This document shows positions 55,578 through 64,000 of a DNA stretch of 64,000 nt, one piece after another. The position numbers were made by a program, and so were the translations under genes. The stretch is from Halomonas maura. GTDB taxonomy: Bacteria; Pseudomonadota; Gammaproteobacteria; Pseudomonadales; Halomonadaceae. Where the stretch lies: positions 332,643 to 396,642 of the forward strand of contig NZ_JAUFPQ010000009.1 in the NCBI RefSeq assembly GCF_030409305.1, given 5' to 3'. The notes beneath the pieces are model-generated. The model ran no database searches and had not been told where the DNA came from. It worked only from the letters and a program-made list of their open reading frames with translations. The number at the start of each line of letters is the position of its first letter. Within the stretch, counting starts at the first letter, position 1.

Positions 55578-58500
55578 TCATGGCGTGGGGGGATCGCCGG
55601 GCAGGCTGAAGGTGTAGATCAGGTCCACGGCCTGGGCGGCGCCGGACACCGCCTCGACGTAGAGGTCCCGCCACAGCTTGTAACGCAGGGTCAGCTCGGC
55701 GATGGGCGAGAAGACCCCGACACCATAGCCGACGCTCAGACGGTCGGTCAGGTTCCCGGTGACCACCACCTGACTCTCCTCTCCCGTGCCGGCGGAATCC
55801 AGGCTCAGGTCCTGGATGCCGAAGGCCTCGCCGATGGCCCCCACGGCGCCGCCGGCCTTGCCCAGGGTCACCCCGATCAGCGCCGAGGTGAGGGCGCCGT
55901 CGGCACCGCCGGTGTCATCCGGGGCTCGCCCGCGCAGCACGTAGGACAGCGCCCGGGACTCGTCCATCGCCGGTTCCGAGAAGACCTCCAGGCTCGGGCT
56001 GGACGCCGGGCCGGTGACACGCAGCCCGGCGATGACGTCGTCCTCGGTGCTGGCGGGATTGCGGATGGCCTCGAAGTTGAGCAGCGGCTCCCCCGGCGGA
56101 CCGCTGAAGTAGAGGATCCCCTCGCGGATGATCAGGTCCTGCCCGAAGGCGCGGAAACGGCCATCCTCCAGGTTGACGTCGCCGAACAGCTGCAGCGGCC
56201 CGTTGGACTGGCGAACCTCCAGCCCGCCGGCCAGATCGGTCTCCAGGCCATAGGCCGTGAGGCGCATGTCGGGGCCCAGCTGCAGGCCGACGCGAATGTC
56301 GAGCGCCATGCCGGCACGCTGCATGGCCTCGGCGGTGGACGCGCCGGGGGTACCCTGCTCGGTGGCCTGGTCCACCTGGCGAGCCTCCTCCCGCGTGAGG
56401 ATCACTTCATCGGGACTCGGCGAGACGGCCGACGCCGGGACCTGGCCGACTTCCAGCCGCGCCCAGGGAACCTGCACGTCCCCGCGCACCTGCAGGCGTT
56501 CCGGCGTCGCGAGGATCGACAGGTCCGGCGCCAGGCGCAGGCGGCCGAATCCGGGCAATGACGCCAGCAGCGGCTCGTCGCGGGCCTGCAGGTCGATGGC
56601 GGCTCGCCAGGCCTCCGGTGAGGGCCAGCGGGCGTCGCCGGTGATCAGCAGGCGGCCCTCCTCGGTGGCCAGAAAGCCGTCGATATCGGCGCGCTCACCG
56701 GCCAGTGCCAGGGTGACGCGGCCATCGCTCACCACGACCGGCAGGCCGAGGCCGGCGGCGCGCAGTCCCGCCAGTTCCAGCTGGCCATCGAGCCGCGGCG
56801 TGGTCCGGGTGCCGGCGATGGCCACTTCGCCGTCCAGCCCGCCCTCGAGGGTCTCGAGATCGGCGACCAGCGGTCGATAGGGGCTCAGGCGCAGGTCCTC
56901 CACCCGCAGGCGGCCGTCGAGGGCTCCGGCGCCGAGGGGGTCGTCCACCCCGAGGTCGAGGCGCAGCGCGCCGCTCTGCCCCAGTGTCAGGGCCAGCGCC
57001 AGGTCGGCACGGGCCTGGTTGGCCTCGAGGTCGAACTCCAGCGCGGTACCCGGCACCGACCAGGGCTGGCCATAGGCGTCCTGCCCCTCGATGACGGCGC
57101 GACTCTGCAGGTCGGCATCGAGACGCCATTGGGCGGCGCCCTGGGACCAGCTGGCGACGAGATCCCCGGCGTTATTGCCCTCGATGGCCCATCCGGCCGG
57201 GAGGGCCGCGGCGATCAGGTCCATCGGCAGATCGCGGATCGCCAGGACGGCACGGCCCTGCTCGGCGGAGGCCGACAGCCTCTCCTCGAGGCACAGGGCC
57301 CCACCCTCGACCCGGACCAGACAGAAGGGCTCGACGGTCGCCGCCCCCCGCGCCAGGTCGGCGTCGAAGGCCAGTGCCTCCTCCAGGTTCAGGCTGCCGA
57401 AGGCGGTCACCGCCTCGAGCGGGCTCAGTCGCCCGCGATAGCGCTGGCGGTCGGCGCCGAGGCCGCCCTCGAGGGCCAGGGCCAGGCGGGACAGCGGGCC
57501 CTCGGCATCCCCGTCGACCTCCAGGGTCAGGCGATGCGACGACAGTCGGCCGTCCAGGTTGAGGCCGATGTCGTTCAGGCGTTGGCCCCCGGCGACCACC
57601 TCGCTGGCGGTCAGGGCCAGGTCCAGGGTCGAATCCTCGCGGCCGGCCACCTCGCCGGCCAGCGACAGGCGAGCCAGGCGATTCTCGCCCAGCGCCAGGC
57701 TCTCGCCCTCCAGGGCCAGCTCGAGCCGGGGCGCCTCCAGGCTCCCCGCGGCCTGGAGGCGCCCGGACAGGGCGCCGGCCAGGGACGGGTACAGGGTGTC
57801 CAGCCGGGGCAGGTCGAGGTCCGCGTCGAGGGCCAGGCGCTCGGGCGCCACCTCCCCGTCGGCGGTGAGGCGATTGTCGCCCTGGCGCAGGGTCAGGCGG
57901 TCGATCCACCAGCGCATGCCGCTGTCACCGGAGAATCGGGCCTGCAGGGCCAGCGGTTGTTCGGCCAGTACGCCGTCGAGGGCCAGCGAGGGCACGCCGA
58001 GTCGCCAGCCATCGGCGGTCTGGCTGAAGGCCAGTTCGGCCTCGCCGTCCAGGCGTCCGGACAGGCCCTCGACGAAGGGCTCGGGATCGACATTCTCGAG
58101 GCCCAGCCGGGCCGAGACGGACAGCGCCTCGGACCAGTCGATGCGCCCCTGGCTGCTGACGATGCCCTCACCGGTGGCCAGCCGCAGCGGCTGCCAGGCG
58201 AAGTGCTCGAGATTGCCGCTCCCCGTCAGGCTCAGCTCGCTGCGCGGCAGCGACGGGCCCTCGGCGGTCAGGGCCAGCCGGGTCCGGTAGTCGGTCAGTT
58301 GACCCTCGGCGGACAGCGACAGGTCCTCGATGCGCCAGGGCTCGCTCGGCGCGCTGCTGTCTCCCTCCTCGGTCGGCTCGCCGGGCGGTTGCGCGCCGGG
58401 CAGTGGCCATTGCAGCGCGGGGCTCTGCAGGCTGGCCGTGAAGGGCAGGGTCGGGTCCAGGGCATCGAGGCGCGCCGATAACTGCGCCTCGACCGGTCCG

Positions 58501-59579
58501 CTGGCCGTGAGGTCGACCTCCAGGTCGGCCAGGCTACCCGCCACGGCCAGCTCGAGGCGCTGCCCCGCCAGGGCCGGCAAGCGTTCCGGCAGGTAGAAGT
58601 CGGCCGCCAGCCGCGCCTGCATCGGGTAGTCCCCGCTCAGGGTGATCCGGGCCATCAGTTCGGCATCGGCCTCCCGGCTGGCCACGGCCAGGGGATCGAT
58701 GGTGATCCGCTGATCACGGGCCGTCACGCTCAGGTCGAGACGATCGATCACATAGGCCATGGCCCCCTCCAAGGCGGCATCCTCGACCGTCAGACGGGGG
58801 ACTTCCACCGCCAGCGGCAGGGTGATCTCGGGCAGCGCCAGGCGCGGCCGCTCCTCGGGCGGCGTCGTGTCCCGGGCCTCGACCACCGCCGCGGCCTGGG
58901 CCGGCAGCGGCGAGCGCACGGCGATGGCGGCGTCGATGGCCGCCGCCGTGAGCCGCGGCGCCGCCTTCGCCGCCTCGCCGAGGGCGAGCCGCTGACCGGG
59001 CGACAGCGGCAGCCGCAGGCGGGCGCCGACGAGCCGCGTGGGATCGAGTCGCAGCGTGCCCGCCTCGGCCACGGCGCCGGTGGTGAAACTCGCCCAGCGC
59101 ACCTGGGTGCCGTCGGCGAGGGTCACCTCCACGTCGCGCAGGGCCAGCTCGCGCAGCTCGATGGGAAACGGCAGCGGGATCGTCCCGGGCGGGGCCTGCT
59201 CGGTCTCCTCGGGGGGCGCCGCCTCCGGGGCGGCGTCGCCTTCGGCGAGCCGCAGGCGTGCCCCCTCCACCACCAGCCGATCCAGACACAGCCGGCCGTC
59301 GAGCAGGCAATCCTCGGCCCAGGCCAGCTCCAGGCGAGCCACGGCGACCCGGGCGGGCCCCGCCGAGAGGCGCAGGTCGTCGATGAGCAGCGTGTCCAGC
59401 GGCGCCCCCTCGACCCGGCCGACCTCCAGAAGCCCGAGGCGCTCCCCCTGGTTCAGCAGCAGGCCCGTGCCCCAGGGCGACAAGGCCAGCCCCAGCAGGA
59501 GCATGACCAGGCCGAGGCACCACAGCGGCAGGAGGATCAACAGGCGGGCCAGGGCCCAGGACAAATGACGGAGTCTCAC
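55578..59579 (-). CDS. tamB: Translocation and assembly module inner-membrane protein TamB
   Basis: The 1333-residue protein has an N-terminal signal anchor (LSWALARLLILLPLWCLGLVMLLLGL), a very long beta-rich AsmA/TamB-type groove of repeated strands, and the C-terminal DUF490 domain (last about 350 residues; YFSGPPGEPLLNFEAIRNP, VIAGLRVTGPASSPSLEVFS, LGKAGGAVGAIGEAFG). TamB spans the periplasm and works with TamA in outer-membrane assembly and lipid transport. A GTG start at 59579 with GAGAGG 7 nt upstream is chosen. It lies 11 nt after tamA. Slightly longer than E. coli TamB (1259). Confidence 0.95.
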   Translation of the reverse strand: MRLRHLSWALARLLILLPLWCLGLVMLLLGLALSPWGTGLLLNQGERLGLLEVGRVEGAPLDTLLIDDLRLSAGPARVAVARLELAWAEDCLLDGRLCLDRLVVEGARLRLAEGDAAPEAAPPEETEQAPPGTIPLPFPIELRELALRDVEVTLADGTQVRWASFTTGAVAEAGTLRLDPTRLVGARLRLPLSPGQRLALGEAAKAAPRLTAAAIDAAIAVRSPLPAQAAAVVEARDTTPPEERPRLALPEITLPLAVEVPRLTVEDAALEGAMAYVIDRLDLSVTARDQRITIDPLAVASREADAELMARITLSGDYPMQARLAADFYLPERLPALAGQRLELAVAGSLADLEVDLTASGPVEAQLSARLDALDPTLPFTASLQSPALQWPLPGAQPPGEPTEEGDSSAPSEPWRIEDLSLSAEGQLTDYRTRLALTAEGPSLPRSELSLTGSGNLEHFAWQPLRLATGEGIVSSQGRIDWSEALSVSARLGLENVDPEPFVEGLSGRLDGEAELAFSQTADGWRLGVPSLALDGVLAEQPLALQARFSGDSGMRWWIDRLTLRQGDNRLTADGEVAPERLALDADLDLPRLDTLYPSLAGALSGRLQAAGSLEAPRLELALEGESLALGENRLARLSLAGEVAGREDSTLDLALTASEVVAGGQRLNDIGLNLDGRLSSHRLTLEVDGDAEGPLSRLALALEGGLGADRQRYRGRLSPLEAVTAFGSLNLEEALAFDADLARGAATVEPFCLVRVEGGALCLEERLSASAEQGRAVLAIRDLPMDLIAAALPAGWAIEGNNAGDLVASWSQGAAQWRLDADLQSRAVIEGQDAYGQPWSVPGTALEFDLEANQARADLALALTLGQSGALRLDLGVDDPLGAGALDGRLRVEDLRLSPYRPLVADLETLEGGLDGEVAIAGTRTTPRLDGQLELAGLRAAGLGLPVVVSDGRVTLALAGERADIDGFLATEEGRLLITGDARWPSPEAWRAAIDLQARDEPLLASLPGFGRLRLAPDLSILATPERLQVRGDVQVPWARLEVGQVPASAVSPSPDEVILTREEARQVDQATEQGTPGASTAEAMQRAGMALDIRVGLQLGPDMRLTAYGLETDLAGGLEVRQSNGPLQLFGDVNLEDGRFRAFGQDLIIREGILYFSGPPGEPLLNFEAIRNPASTEDDVIAGLRVTGPASSPSLEVFSEPAMDESRALSYVLRGRAPDDTGGADGALTSALIGVTLGKAGGAVGAIGEAFGIQDLSLDSAGTGEESQVVVTGNLTDRLSVGYGVGVFSPIAELTLRYKLWRDLYVEAVSGAAQAVDLIYTFSLPGDPPTP

Positions 59580-59590
59580 GATACGGCCTC

Positions 59591-61453
59591 TCAGAATTCC
59601 GGGCCAATGGCGAAGTGGATGCGGAAGGCATCCTCGGCGTCGAAGGGGTGGGCGATATCCAGCCGGATGGGGCCCACGGGCGAGATCCAGCGCACGCCGA
59701 GCCCCGCACCGGTGTTGAGCTCGGCGGGCCACCACTCGGTGAAGGCATCGCCGACGTCCACGAAGCTGGCCAGCCACCACTTGCCGGTCAGCCGGCGCTG
59801 GGCCTCGAGGCTGGCGACGAAGCGCTGTTCGCCACCGATCAACTCGCCGTCCTCGTCCTCGGGCGACAGGCTCTCGTAGGCATAGCCGCGGACGCTGTTG
59901 TCGCCACCGGTGAAGAAACGCAGCGAGGGCGGGATGTCAGCGAAGTCGTCGGTGGCGATCGCCCCCACCCCGACCCGCCCGATGAAGCGGTTGGCATCCC
60001 CGAGCATGCGGATCCACTGGCTGTCGCCGTTGAGCCGCAGGAACTCGGCGGACGACCCCCACATTTCGCTGGAGTACTGGAGCGTCAGCTGCTGACGGTC
60101 CCCCCAGGTGGGAAAGGTCGGATTGCGCGATCGCGTGCGGCTCCAGCGCACCCCCGGATAGAGCAGCACCACCTGGTTCGACACGCCGGCCTGGGTGAAG
60201 TCCTCGTAGGTGCTGCGCAGGTAGATCAGCTGTTCCCAGTCGTTGTCGAACTTCCAGCGACGCCCGAATTCGACGCTGGCCTCGAGGGCGCGGGTATCCT
60301 CGCTATCCTTGTTGCGCAGCCCGTACTGCAGCTGATAGCTGTCGCGCAGTGGATCCTCCAGCGGCATGCGGTAGGTGCCGGTGAACTGCTGCTCGGGAGC
60401 AGAAATAAACAGGTCGTGGTCGAGGCTGTGCCCGTAGCGGTTGACCCAGGGCTGCTCCCAGGCGAAGCGCGTCCTGGGGCCCACATCGGTGGCAAAGCCC
60501 ACGCCGACCTCGAACTGGTGGCGGTCCGCCGGCGTGACGACCACATCGATGGGCACCGCGGGCACGGCGGGGCCCTGCAGCTGGCCGGCGGCGGCCAGCG
60601 CCGCGCGGCTCAGGCGTGGCTCGGGCGTGGGCGCCGGGAGCGGGTCCTCGCCCTCGACGTCCAGGGCATGATAGAGACCGAGCGGCGCCTCGGGCAGCGC
60701 CAGGCGTTCGATGCCGGCATCCAGACGCGGCCGCACGCTGACCGAACCGAACCATTCGGTCTCGCCGAGCCGCTGGTTGAGGGTCGCGACGTCGCTGGCC
60801 AGGTAGGGAGCGCCCTCGGCGAACGGCACCAGGTTCTGCAGGCGGTCCGCCTCGATGTGCTGGCCGCTGAAGCTGACCTCACCGAAGCGGTGACGCGCGC
60901 CGCTGTCCAGGGTCAGCGACAGGCGCGCGCTGTTCGCCCAGGGGCGAATCTCCATGCGTCGCTCGTCGAAGCGCCAGTCGAAATAGCCGCGCTCCAGGGC
61001 CAGCCTGGCCAGGCGACTGCGCAGTGCATCGAAGGGGGCATGGCGCAGCACGTCGCCTTCCGCCTGGGGGTAGGCCTCGATGGCCTCGCGAAAGGGCCGG
61101 TCCTCGGCCGCCTCCCCTTCCAGACGAAACGCCAGGCGTTCGATCTTGACGGGCGCCCCGGGGTCGATGTCGACGGTGACCTCCGTGGGGGCCTCGGCAT
61201 CGTCGAAGCGCACCCGCAGCTGGGGGGAGTAATAGCCGTAGACGCGCAGGGCCTCCTGGCTGAGTCGGCGCACCTCGGCCTCGAGCCGTTCCGGGCGGTA
61301 CTGGCTGGCGTCCAGATCGTCGAGGTAGACCTCGACATTCTCGGCCAGCTCCTCCTCGACCCCTTCGACTCGGGCATCGATCGCCAGGGCGGCGGGGGCC
61401 ATGCCGAGGCACAGCAGCGCGACACCCAGGCGGGTCACTAGGTAGTTTTCCAT
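59591..61453 (-). CDS. tamA: Translocation and assembly module outer-membrane protein TamA
   Basis: The 620-residue Omp85-family protein has a Sec signal (YLVTRLGVALLCLGMAPAALA). POTRA domains follow up to about residue 270 (VTVDIDPGAPVKIERLAFRL). The 16-strand barrel shows GVGFATDVGPRTRFAWEQPW and the loop-6 motif FFTGGDNSVRGYAYESL (VRGY). It ends in aromatic Phe as outer-membrane proteins do. ATG 61453 is chosen; a GTG at 61486 that overlaps the upstream stop by 4 nt would add 11 residues. It pairs with TamB. Confidence 0.96.
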   Translation of the reverse strand: MENYLVTRLGVALLCLGMAPAALAIDARVEGVEEELAENVEVYLDDLDASQYRPERLEAEVRRLSQEALRVYGYYSPQLRVRFDDAEAPTEVTVDIDPGAPVKIERLAFRLEGEAAEDRPFREAIEAYPQAEGDVLRHAPFDALRSRLARLALERGYFDWRFDERRMEIRPWANSARLSLTLDSGARHRFGEVSFSGQHIEADRLQNLVPFAEGAPYLASDVATLNQRLGETEWFGSVSVRPRLDAGIERLALPEAPLGLYHALDVEGEDPLPAPTPEPRLSRAALAAAGQLQGPAVPAVPIDVVVTPADRHQFEVGVGFATDVGPRTRFAWEQPWVNRYGHSLDHDLFISAPEQQFTGTYRMPLEDPLRDSYQLQYGLRNKDSEDTRALEASVEFGRRWKFDNDWEQLIYLRSTYEDFTQAGVSNQVVLLYPGVRWSRTRSRNPTFPTWGDRQQLTLQYSSEMWGSSAEFLRLNGDSQWIRMLGDANRFIGRVGVGAIATDDFADIPPSLRFFTGGDNSVRGYAYESLSPEDEDGELIGGEQRFVASLEAQRRLTGKWWLASFVDVGDAFTEWWPAELNTGAGLGVRWISPVGPIRLDIAHPFDAEDAFRIHFAIGPEF

Positions 61454-61482
61454 AAGACGATGGGTTCCTGGCGGACGTCCTG

Positions 61483-62337
61483 TCACTCCCGGAGGGCTTC
61501 GAGCTGGGCATTCAGGGCCAGCTGGGACTGGCGGAGATCGCGTAGCTCGGTCTGTATGTCGGCCAGGCGCGCCGCCAGCGACGCCACCCGCCCCCGGGCA
61601 TCTTCACCCGCCCCCGCCATGGCTTCAAGCTCGTTGCCGAGGGCGGTCATGTCTTTCTCCAGGTCGTCGAGGCGAGCGTCGGCGCGGTCGGCATGCTGCT
61701 CGAGTCGCGCCTGCAGCCCTGCCAGGCGCGACTGGGTCGCCCGGCGATCACCTTCCAGGCTCGCCAGACGCAACTGGGTCGCCTGGCGGCCCTCCGCGAG
61801 GGTCGCCAGGCGCTCGCGCAGGGCCGCGCGGCCCTCCTGGCCGGCGCGCTCCAGGGCGTCCAGGGAGGTGCGCACGGCCTCGAGGGTCTTGTCGCGCACC
61901 TCGCCGTCCTCCGCGAGGGTGGCGAGGCGGGCCCCGAGATCCGACTGCGCCTCGGCCAGCGGCGTCAGGCGCTCCTCCTCCCAGGCCGCCAGGCCGGTCT
62001 CGCGACGCTCGTCGAGACGCGCCTCCAGGCCTTCCAGGCTGGCGAGGCGCTCGCGGATCGCCTCGAGTGCCTCGCCCCGGCCCTCCTCGGCGTCGAAGCG
62101 GGCATGCACATTGGAGACCTCGCCGCTCAGCCGGGCGAGGCGCTGCTCGAATCGCTGGCGCTCCATCCAGCCCGCCGTGGCCAGGGCGGCCAGGGCCAGG
62201 ACCAGCAGCAGGATCAGCAGCCACAGCGGCCAGAGGCGGGAAGGCGGCGAGGCGAGATGCCGGTGGCCGGACAGGCTGGCATCGGGGTCCGGAACGATCG
62301 GTCGGGGGAACCGGCTGTCTTCCGGGCGCTCTGCCAT
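61483..62337 (-). CDS. Single-pass membrane coiled-coil protein, unknown function
   Basis: The 284-residue protein has a Pro-rich cytoplasmic N-terminus of about 35 residues and one membrane helix (LWPLWLLILLLVLALAALATAGW, about 35-57). About 220 residues of coiled coil follow, rich in ARL, LASLE and LATLAE heptads. No known family is recognised. It is the first gene of the tamA-tamB operon, with its stop touching a possible tamA start, so it may scaffold the TAM complex in the periplasm; this is inference. The heptads are repetitive enough to have grown by internal duplication. Confidence 0.75.
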   Translation of the reverse strand: MAERPEDSRFPRPIVPDPDASLSGHRHLASPPSRLWPLWLLILLLVLALAALATAGWMERQRFEQRLARLSGEVSNVHARFDAEEGRGEALEAIRERLASLEGLEARLDERRETGLAAWEEERLTPLAEAQSDLGARLATLAEDGEVRDKTLEAVRTSLDALERAGQEGRAALRERLATLAEGRQATQLRLASLEGDRRATQSRLAGLQARLEQHADRADARLDDLEKDMTALGNELEAMAGAGEDARGRVASLAARLADIQTELRDLRQSQLALNAQLEALRE

Positions 62338-62609
62338 GACGTTCTCCTTGCTCGGTGCGGTGACGGCTTCCGGCCGGCCTATCGGGTCGACGCTACCACA
62401 AGTCCGGGCGCAACGATCGGAATTGGCGGCCCCGGACCCGGGTGATATGATGCCGTGAAGACTGGCACAGCATGCTGATAGTGTAAGGTTTTTTATCGAC
62501 GGAGCGAACGGGGCACGGCCAACGAAGGCCGACGAGACCTTGAATCTCCGTCGTGCAACACCGCATCATGGGTCGCCGACCCGCAACGCTGACAACGAGG
62601 AGAACCGAA

Positions 62610-63188
62610 ATGGCATTCGAACTACCCGCACTGCCGTATGAAAAGAACGCGCTGGAACCGCACATCTCCGCCGAGACCCTCGAGTACCACTACGGCAAGC
62701 ACCACCAGGCCTACGTCAACAAGCTCAACGAGCTGACCGACGGCACCGAGAACGCCAGCAAGTCCCTCGAGGAGATCATCAAGACCTCTTCCGGCGGGCT
62801 GTTCAACCAGGCGGCCCAGGTCTGGAACCACACCTTCTACTGGCACTGCCTGTCGCCCAACGGTGGCGGTGAGCCGAGCGGTGCCCTGGCCGACGCCATC
62901 AACGCCAAGTTCGGCTCCTTCGACAAGTTCAAGGAGACCTTCAACGCCCAGGCCGCGGGTAACTTCGGCTCCGGCTGGACCTGGCTGATCAAGACCGCCG
63001 ACGGCGGCGTCGACATCGTCAACACCAGCAACGCCGACACCCCGGTGGCCCACGGCCAGACGCCGCTGATGACCATCGACGTGTGGGAACATGCCTACTA
63101 CATCGACTACCGCAACGCGCGTCCGAAGTACCTGGAGAACATCTGGAACCTGATCAACTGGGACTTCGTCGCCCAGAACTTCAGCTGA
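62610..63188 (+). CDS. sodB: Superoxide dismutase (Fe)
   Basis: The 192-residue enzyme disproportionates superoxide. It aligns with E. coli SodB along its length (193 aa). Metal ligands are His27 (EYHYGKHH), the His in QVWNHTFYW, and Asp/His in [24 protein letters not shown] with the Fe-type context, and [15 protein letters not shown], favour iron over manganese. GAGGAG is placed before ATG 62610. Two hairpins follow the stop. Confidence 0.97.
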   Translation: MAFELPALPYEKNALEPHISAETLEYHYGKHHQAYVNKLNELTDGTENASKSLEEIIKTSSGGLFNQAAQVWNHTFYWHCLSPNGGGEPSGALADAINAKFGSFDKFKETFNAQAAGNFGSGWTWLIKTADGGVDIVNTSNADTPVAHGQTPLMTIDVWEHAYYIDYRNARPKYLENIWNLINWDFVAQNFS

Positions 63189-63196
63189 TCCGGGAT

Positions 63197-63270
63197 GCCG
63201 TGCCCGACAGGGCACGGCGCCAGGCAAGCGCATGACGCGACGGCCCCGCCAAATGGCGGGGCCGTCGCGT
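63197..63270. terminator. Tandem hairpins between sodB and the sugar dehydrogenase
   Basis: GCCGTGCCC-GACA-GGGCACGGC (63197-63218) is followed by a 16-bp perfect stem with an AAAT loop (63235-63270). They terminate the two convergent genes. Confidence 0.75.
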
Positions 63271-63298
63271 TGGTGTCGTGCCCGAGGATGCCCCGGGC

Positions 63299-64000
63299 TC
63301 AGGGATCCGCGCGGCGGCCGATCCCGCGGTAGCACAGGCCCATGGAGGCCACGTGGGCCGGATCGTAGATGTTGCGTCCGTCCAGCAGCAGGCGGCCGGT
63401 CAACTGGCCCGCCAGGCGTGGCCAGTCGGGATTCCAGTAGGCCTTCCACTCGGTCACCAGCATCAGGGCGTCGGCCCCTTCGCTGGCCTCGAAGGGATCG
63501 CCATCGAACAGCTCGAGCAACGGATGCTCGCCGAGGCGCTCGCGCAAGGCGCCGATGGCCGCCGGATCATGCAGCCGGACCCGCACCCCCTGGGCCCAGA
63601 GCGCCCGCAGCAGGGTCAGTACCGGCGCATGGTCGATGCGCGCCGTGCCCGGCTTGAAGGCCGCCCCCCAGATCGCGACCACCCGCCCCTCCAGTCGGCC
63701 GTGGTAATGCGCCCAGAGCTTGCGGAACAGGGTTTCCTTCTTGTGCTCGTTGATGTCGACCACCTGGTCGAGCAGCGCCGAATGCCGGCCGCTGGCCGAC
63801 TGCACGTCGGCCAGACGCATCAGGTCCCGGGAAAAGTTCGGACCGCCGAAGCCGCAGCCGGGGTACAGGTACTCGTAGCCGATACGGGTATCGGCCCCCA
63901 TCCCCTGGCGGACATGCTCGACATCCACGCCGAGGGAGTCGGCCAGGCCGGCGATCTCGTTCATGTAGCTGATGCGGGTCGCCAGCATGCCGTTGATGGC
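63299..64000 (-). CDS. UDP-glucose/GDP-mannose dehydrogenase family protein, C-terminal part (cut by window edge)
   Basis: About 233 C-terminal residues are present. They match the central and UDP-binding domains of nucleotide-sugar dehydrogenases: MLATRISYMNEIAGLADSLG, GMGADTRIGYEYLYPG, AIWGAAFKPGTARIDHAPVL, VTEWKAYWNPDW and LLDGRNIYDP. The usual catalytic motif GGSCFPKD reads GGPNFSRD here, so the nucleophilic Cys is Asn and the Lys is Arg. Either it is a degenerate paralogue or it does a partial reaction. The N-terminal NAD domain is outside the window. Confidence 0.85.
   Translation of the reverse strand, partial: AINGMLATRISYMNEIAGLADSLGVDVEHVRQGMGADTRIGYEYLYPGCGFGGPNFSRDLMRLADVQSASGRHSALLDQVVDINEHKKETLFRKLWAHYHGRLEGRVVAIWGAAFKPGTARIDHAPVLTLLRALWAQGVRVRLHDPAAIGALRERLGEHPLLELFDGDPFEASEGADALMLVTEWKAYWNPDWPRLAGQLTGRLLLDGRNIYDPAHVASMGLCYRGIGRRADP

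Overview
The window looks like a chromosomal segment of a halophilic gammaproteobacterium of the Halomonas group. The evidence is uniformly high GC, a complete ectABC ectoine operon whose proteins resemble the Halomonas elongata enzymes as I remember them, and typical gammaproteobacterial housekeeping genes (metH, cysI, pdxH, nfuA, tamAB, sodB). No rRNA, tRNA, CRISPR array or intact insertion sequence was seen. Two genes are cut by the window edges: moeA at the left and a nucleotide-sugar dehydrogenase at the right.

Region 1 (1-10.9 kb) is a formate oxidation block. On the minus strand it reads DUF3305, DUF3306, a multi-cluster ferredoxin-like protein, a TorD-family chaperone, a small Tat protein, and the formate dehydrogenase alpha, beta and gamma subunits. 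A terminator follows, then DUF1244, moaB and moeA. fdhD lies divergently at the upstream end. The molybdoenzyme, its maturation factors and two molybdenum-cofactor genes are thus together. Between moaB and moeA are four tandem 94-bp repeats. Each encodes a 33-residue micro-ORF that overlaps its neighbour by 8 nt, which is one of the most unusual structures here.

Region 2 (10.9-23.3 kb) starts with an XRE-cupin regulator carrying GGAAAC/GTTTCC dyads, and a histone-deacetylase-family enzyme divergent from a Pat-type protein acetyltransferase, suggesting an acetylation writer/eraser pair. It continues with pdxH, DUF2069-wrbA-arsC, mgtC, a GGCT-like protein, an Smr protein, cysI-DUF934 and a MATE exporter. 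Region 3 (23.3-33.3 kb) holds metH, nfuA, a KfrA-like coiled-coil protein divergent from a tyrosine recombinase across a perfect palindrome, sufE, an RHH protein, a PfpI-family protein and a zur-hisI-yidD operon.

Region 4 (33.3-40.1 kb) contains a ferritin-like protein with an FNR-like box. It is followed by a three-gene envelope system (retropepsin-like lipoprotein, inactive transglutaminase with membrane domain, ATP-grasp ligase), a DUF3833 lipoprotein and a second tyrosine recombinase behind a large imperfect dyad. Region 5 (40.1-45 kb) has ectABC, glutathione reductase and carbonic anhydrase. Region 6 (45.2-55.6 kb) has a five-gene peptide-type ABC transporter with a leftover dppC-like 3' end, a LysR regulator with a YheT-family hydrolase, a second ferritin-like paralogue, a Crp/Fnr regulator and msrA. 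Region 7 (55.6-64 kb) has a coiled-coil protein-tamA-tamB operon, sodB and the partial sugar dehydrogenase, which lacks the usual catalytic cysteine.

All functions are assigned by reading the translated sequence. No database search was run, and start codons were chosen from ribosome-binding sites and operon overlaps.
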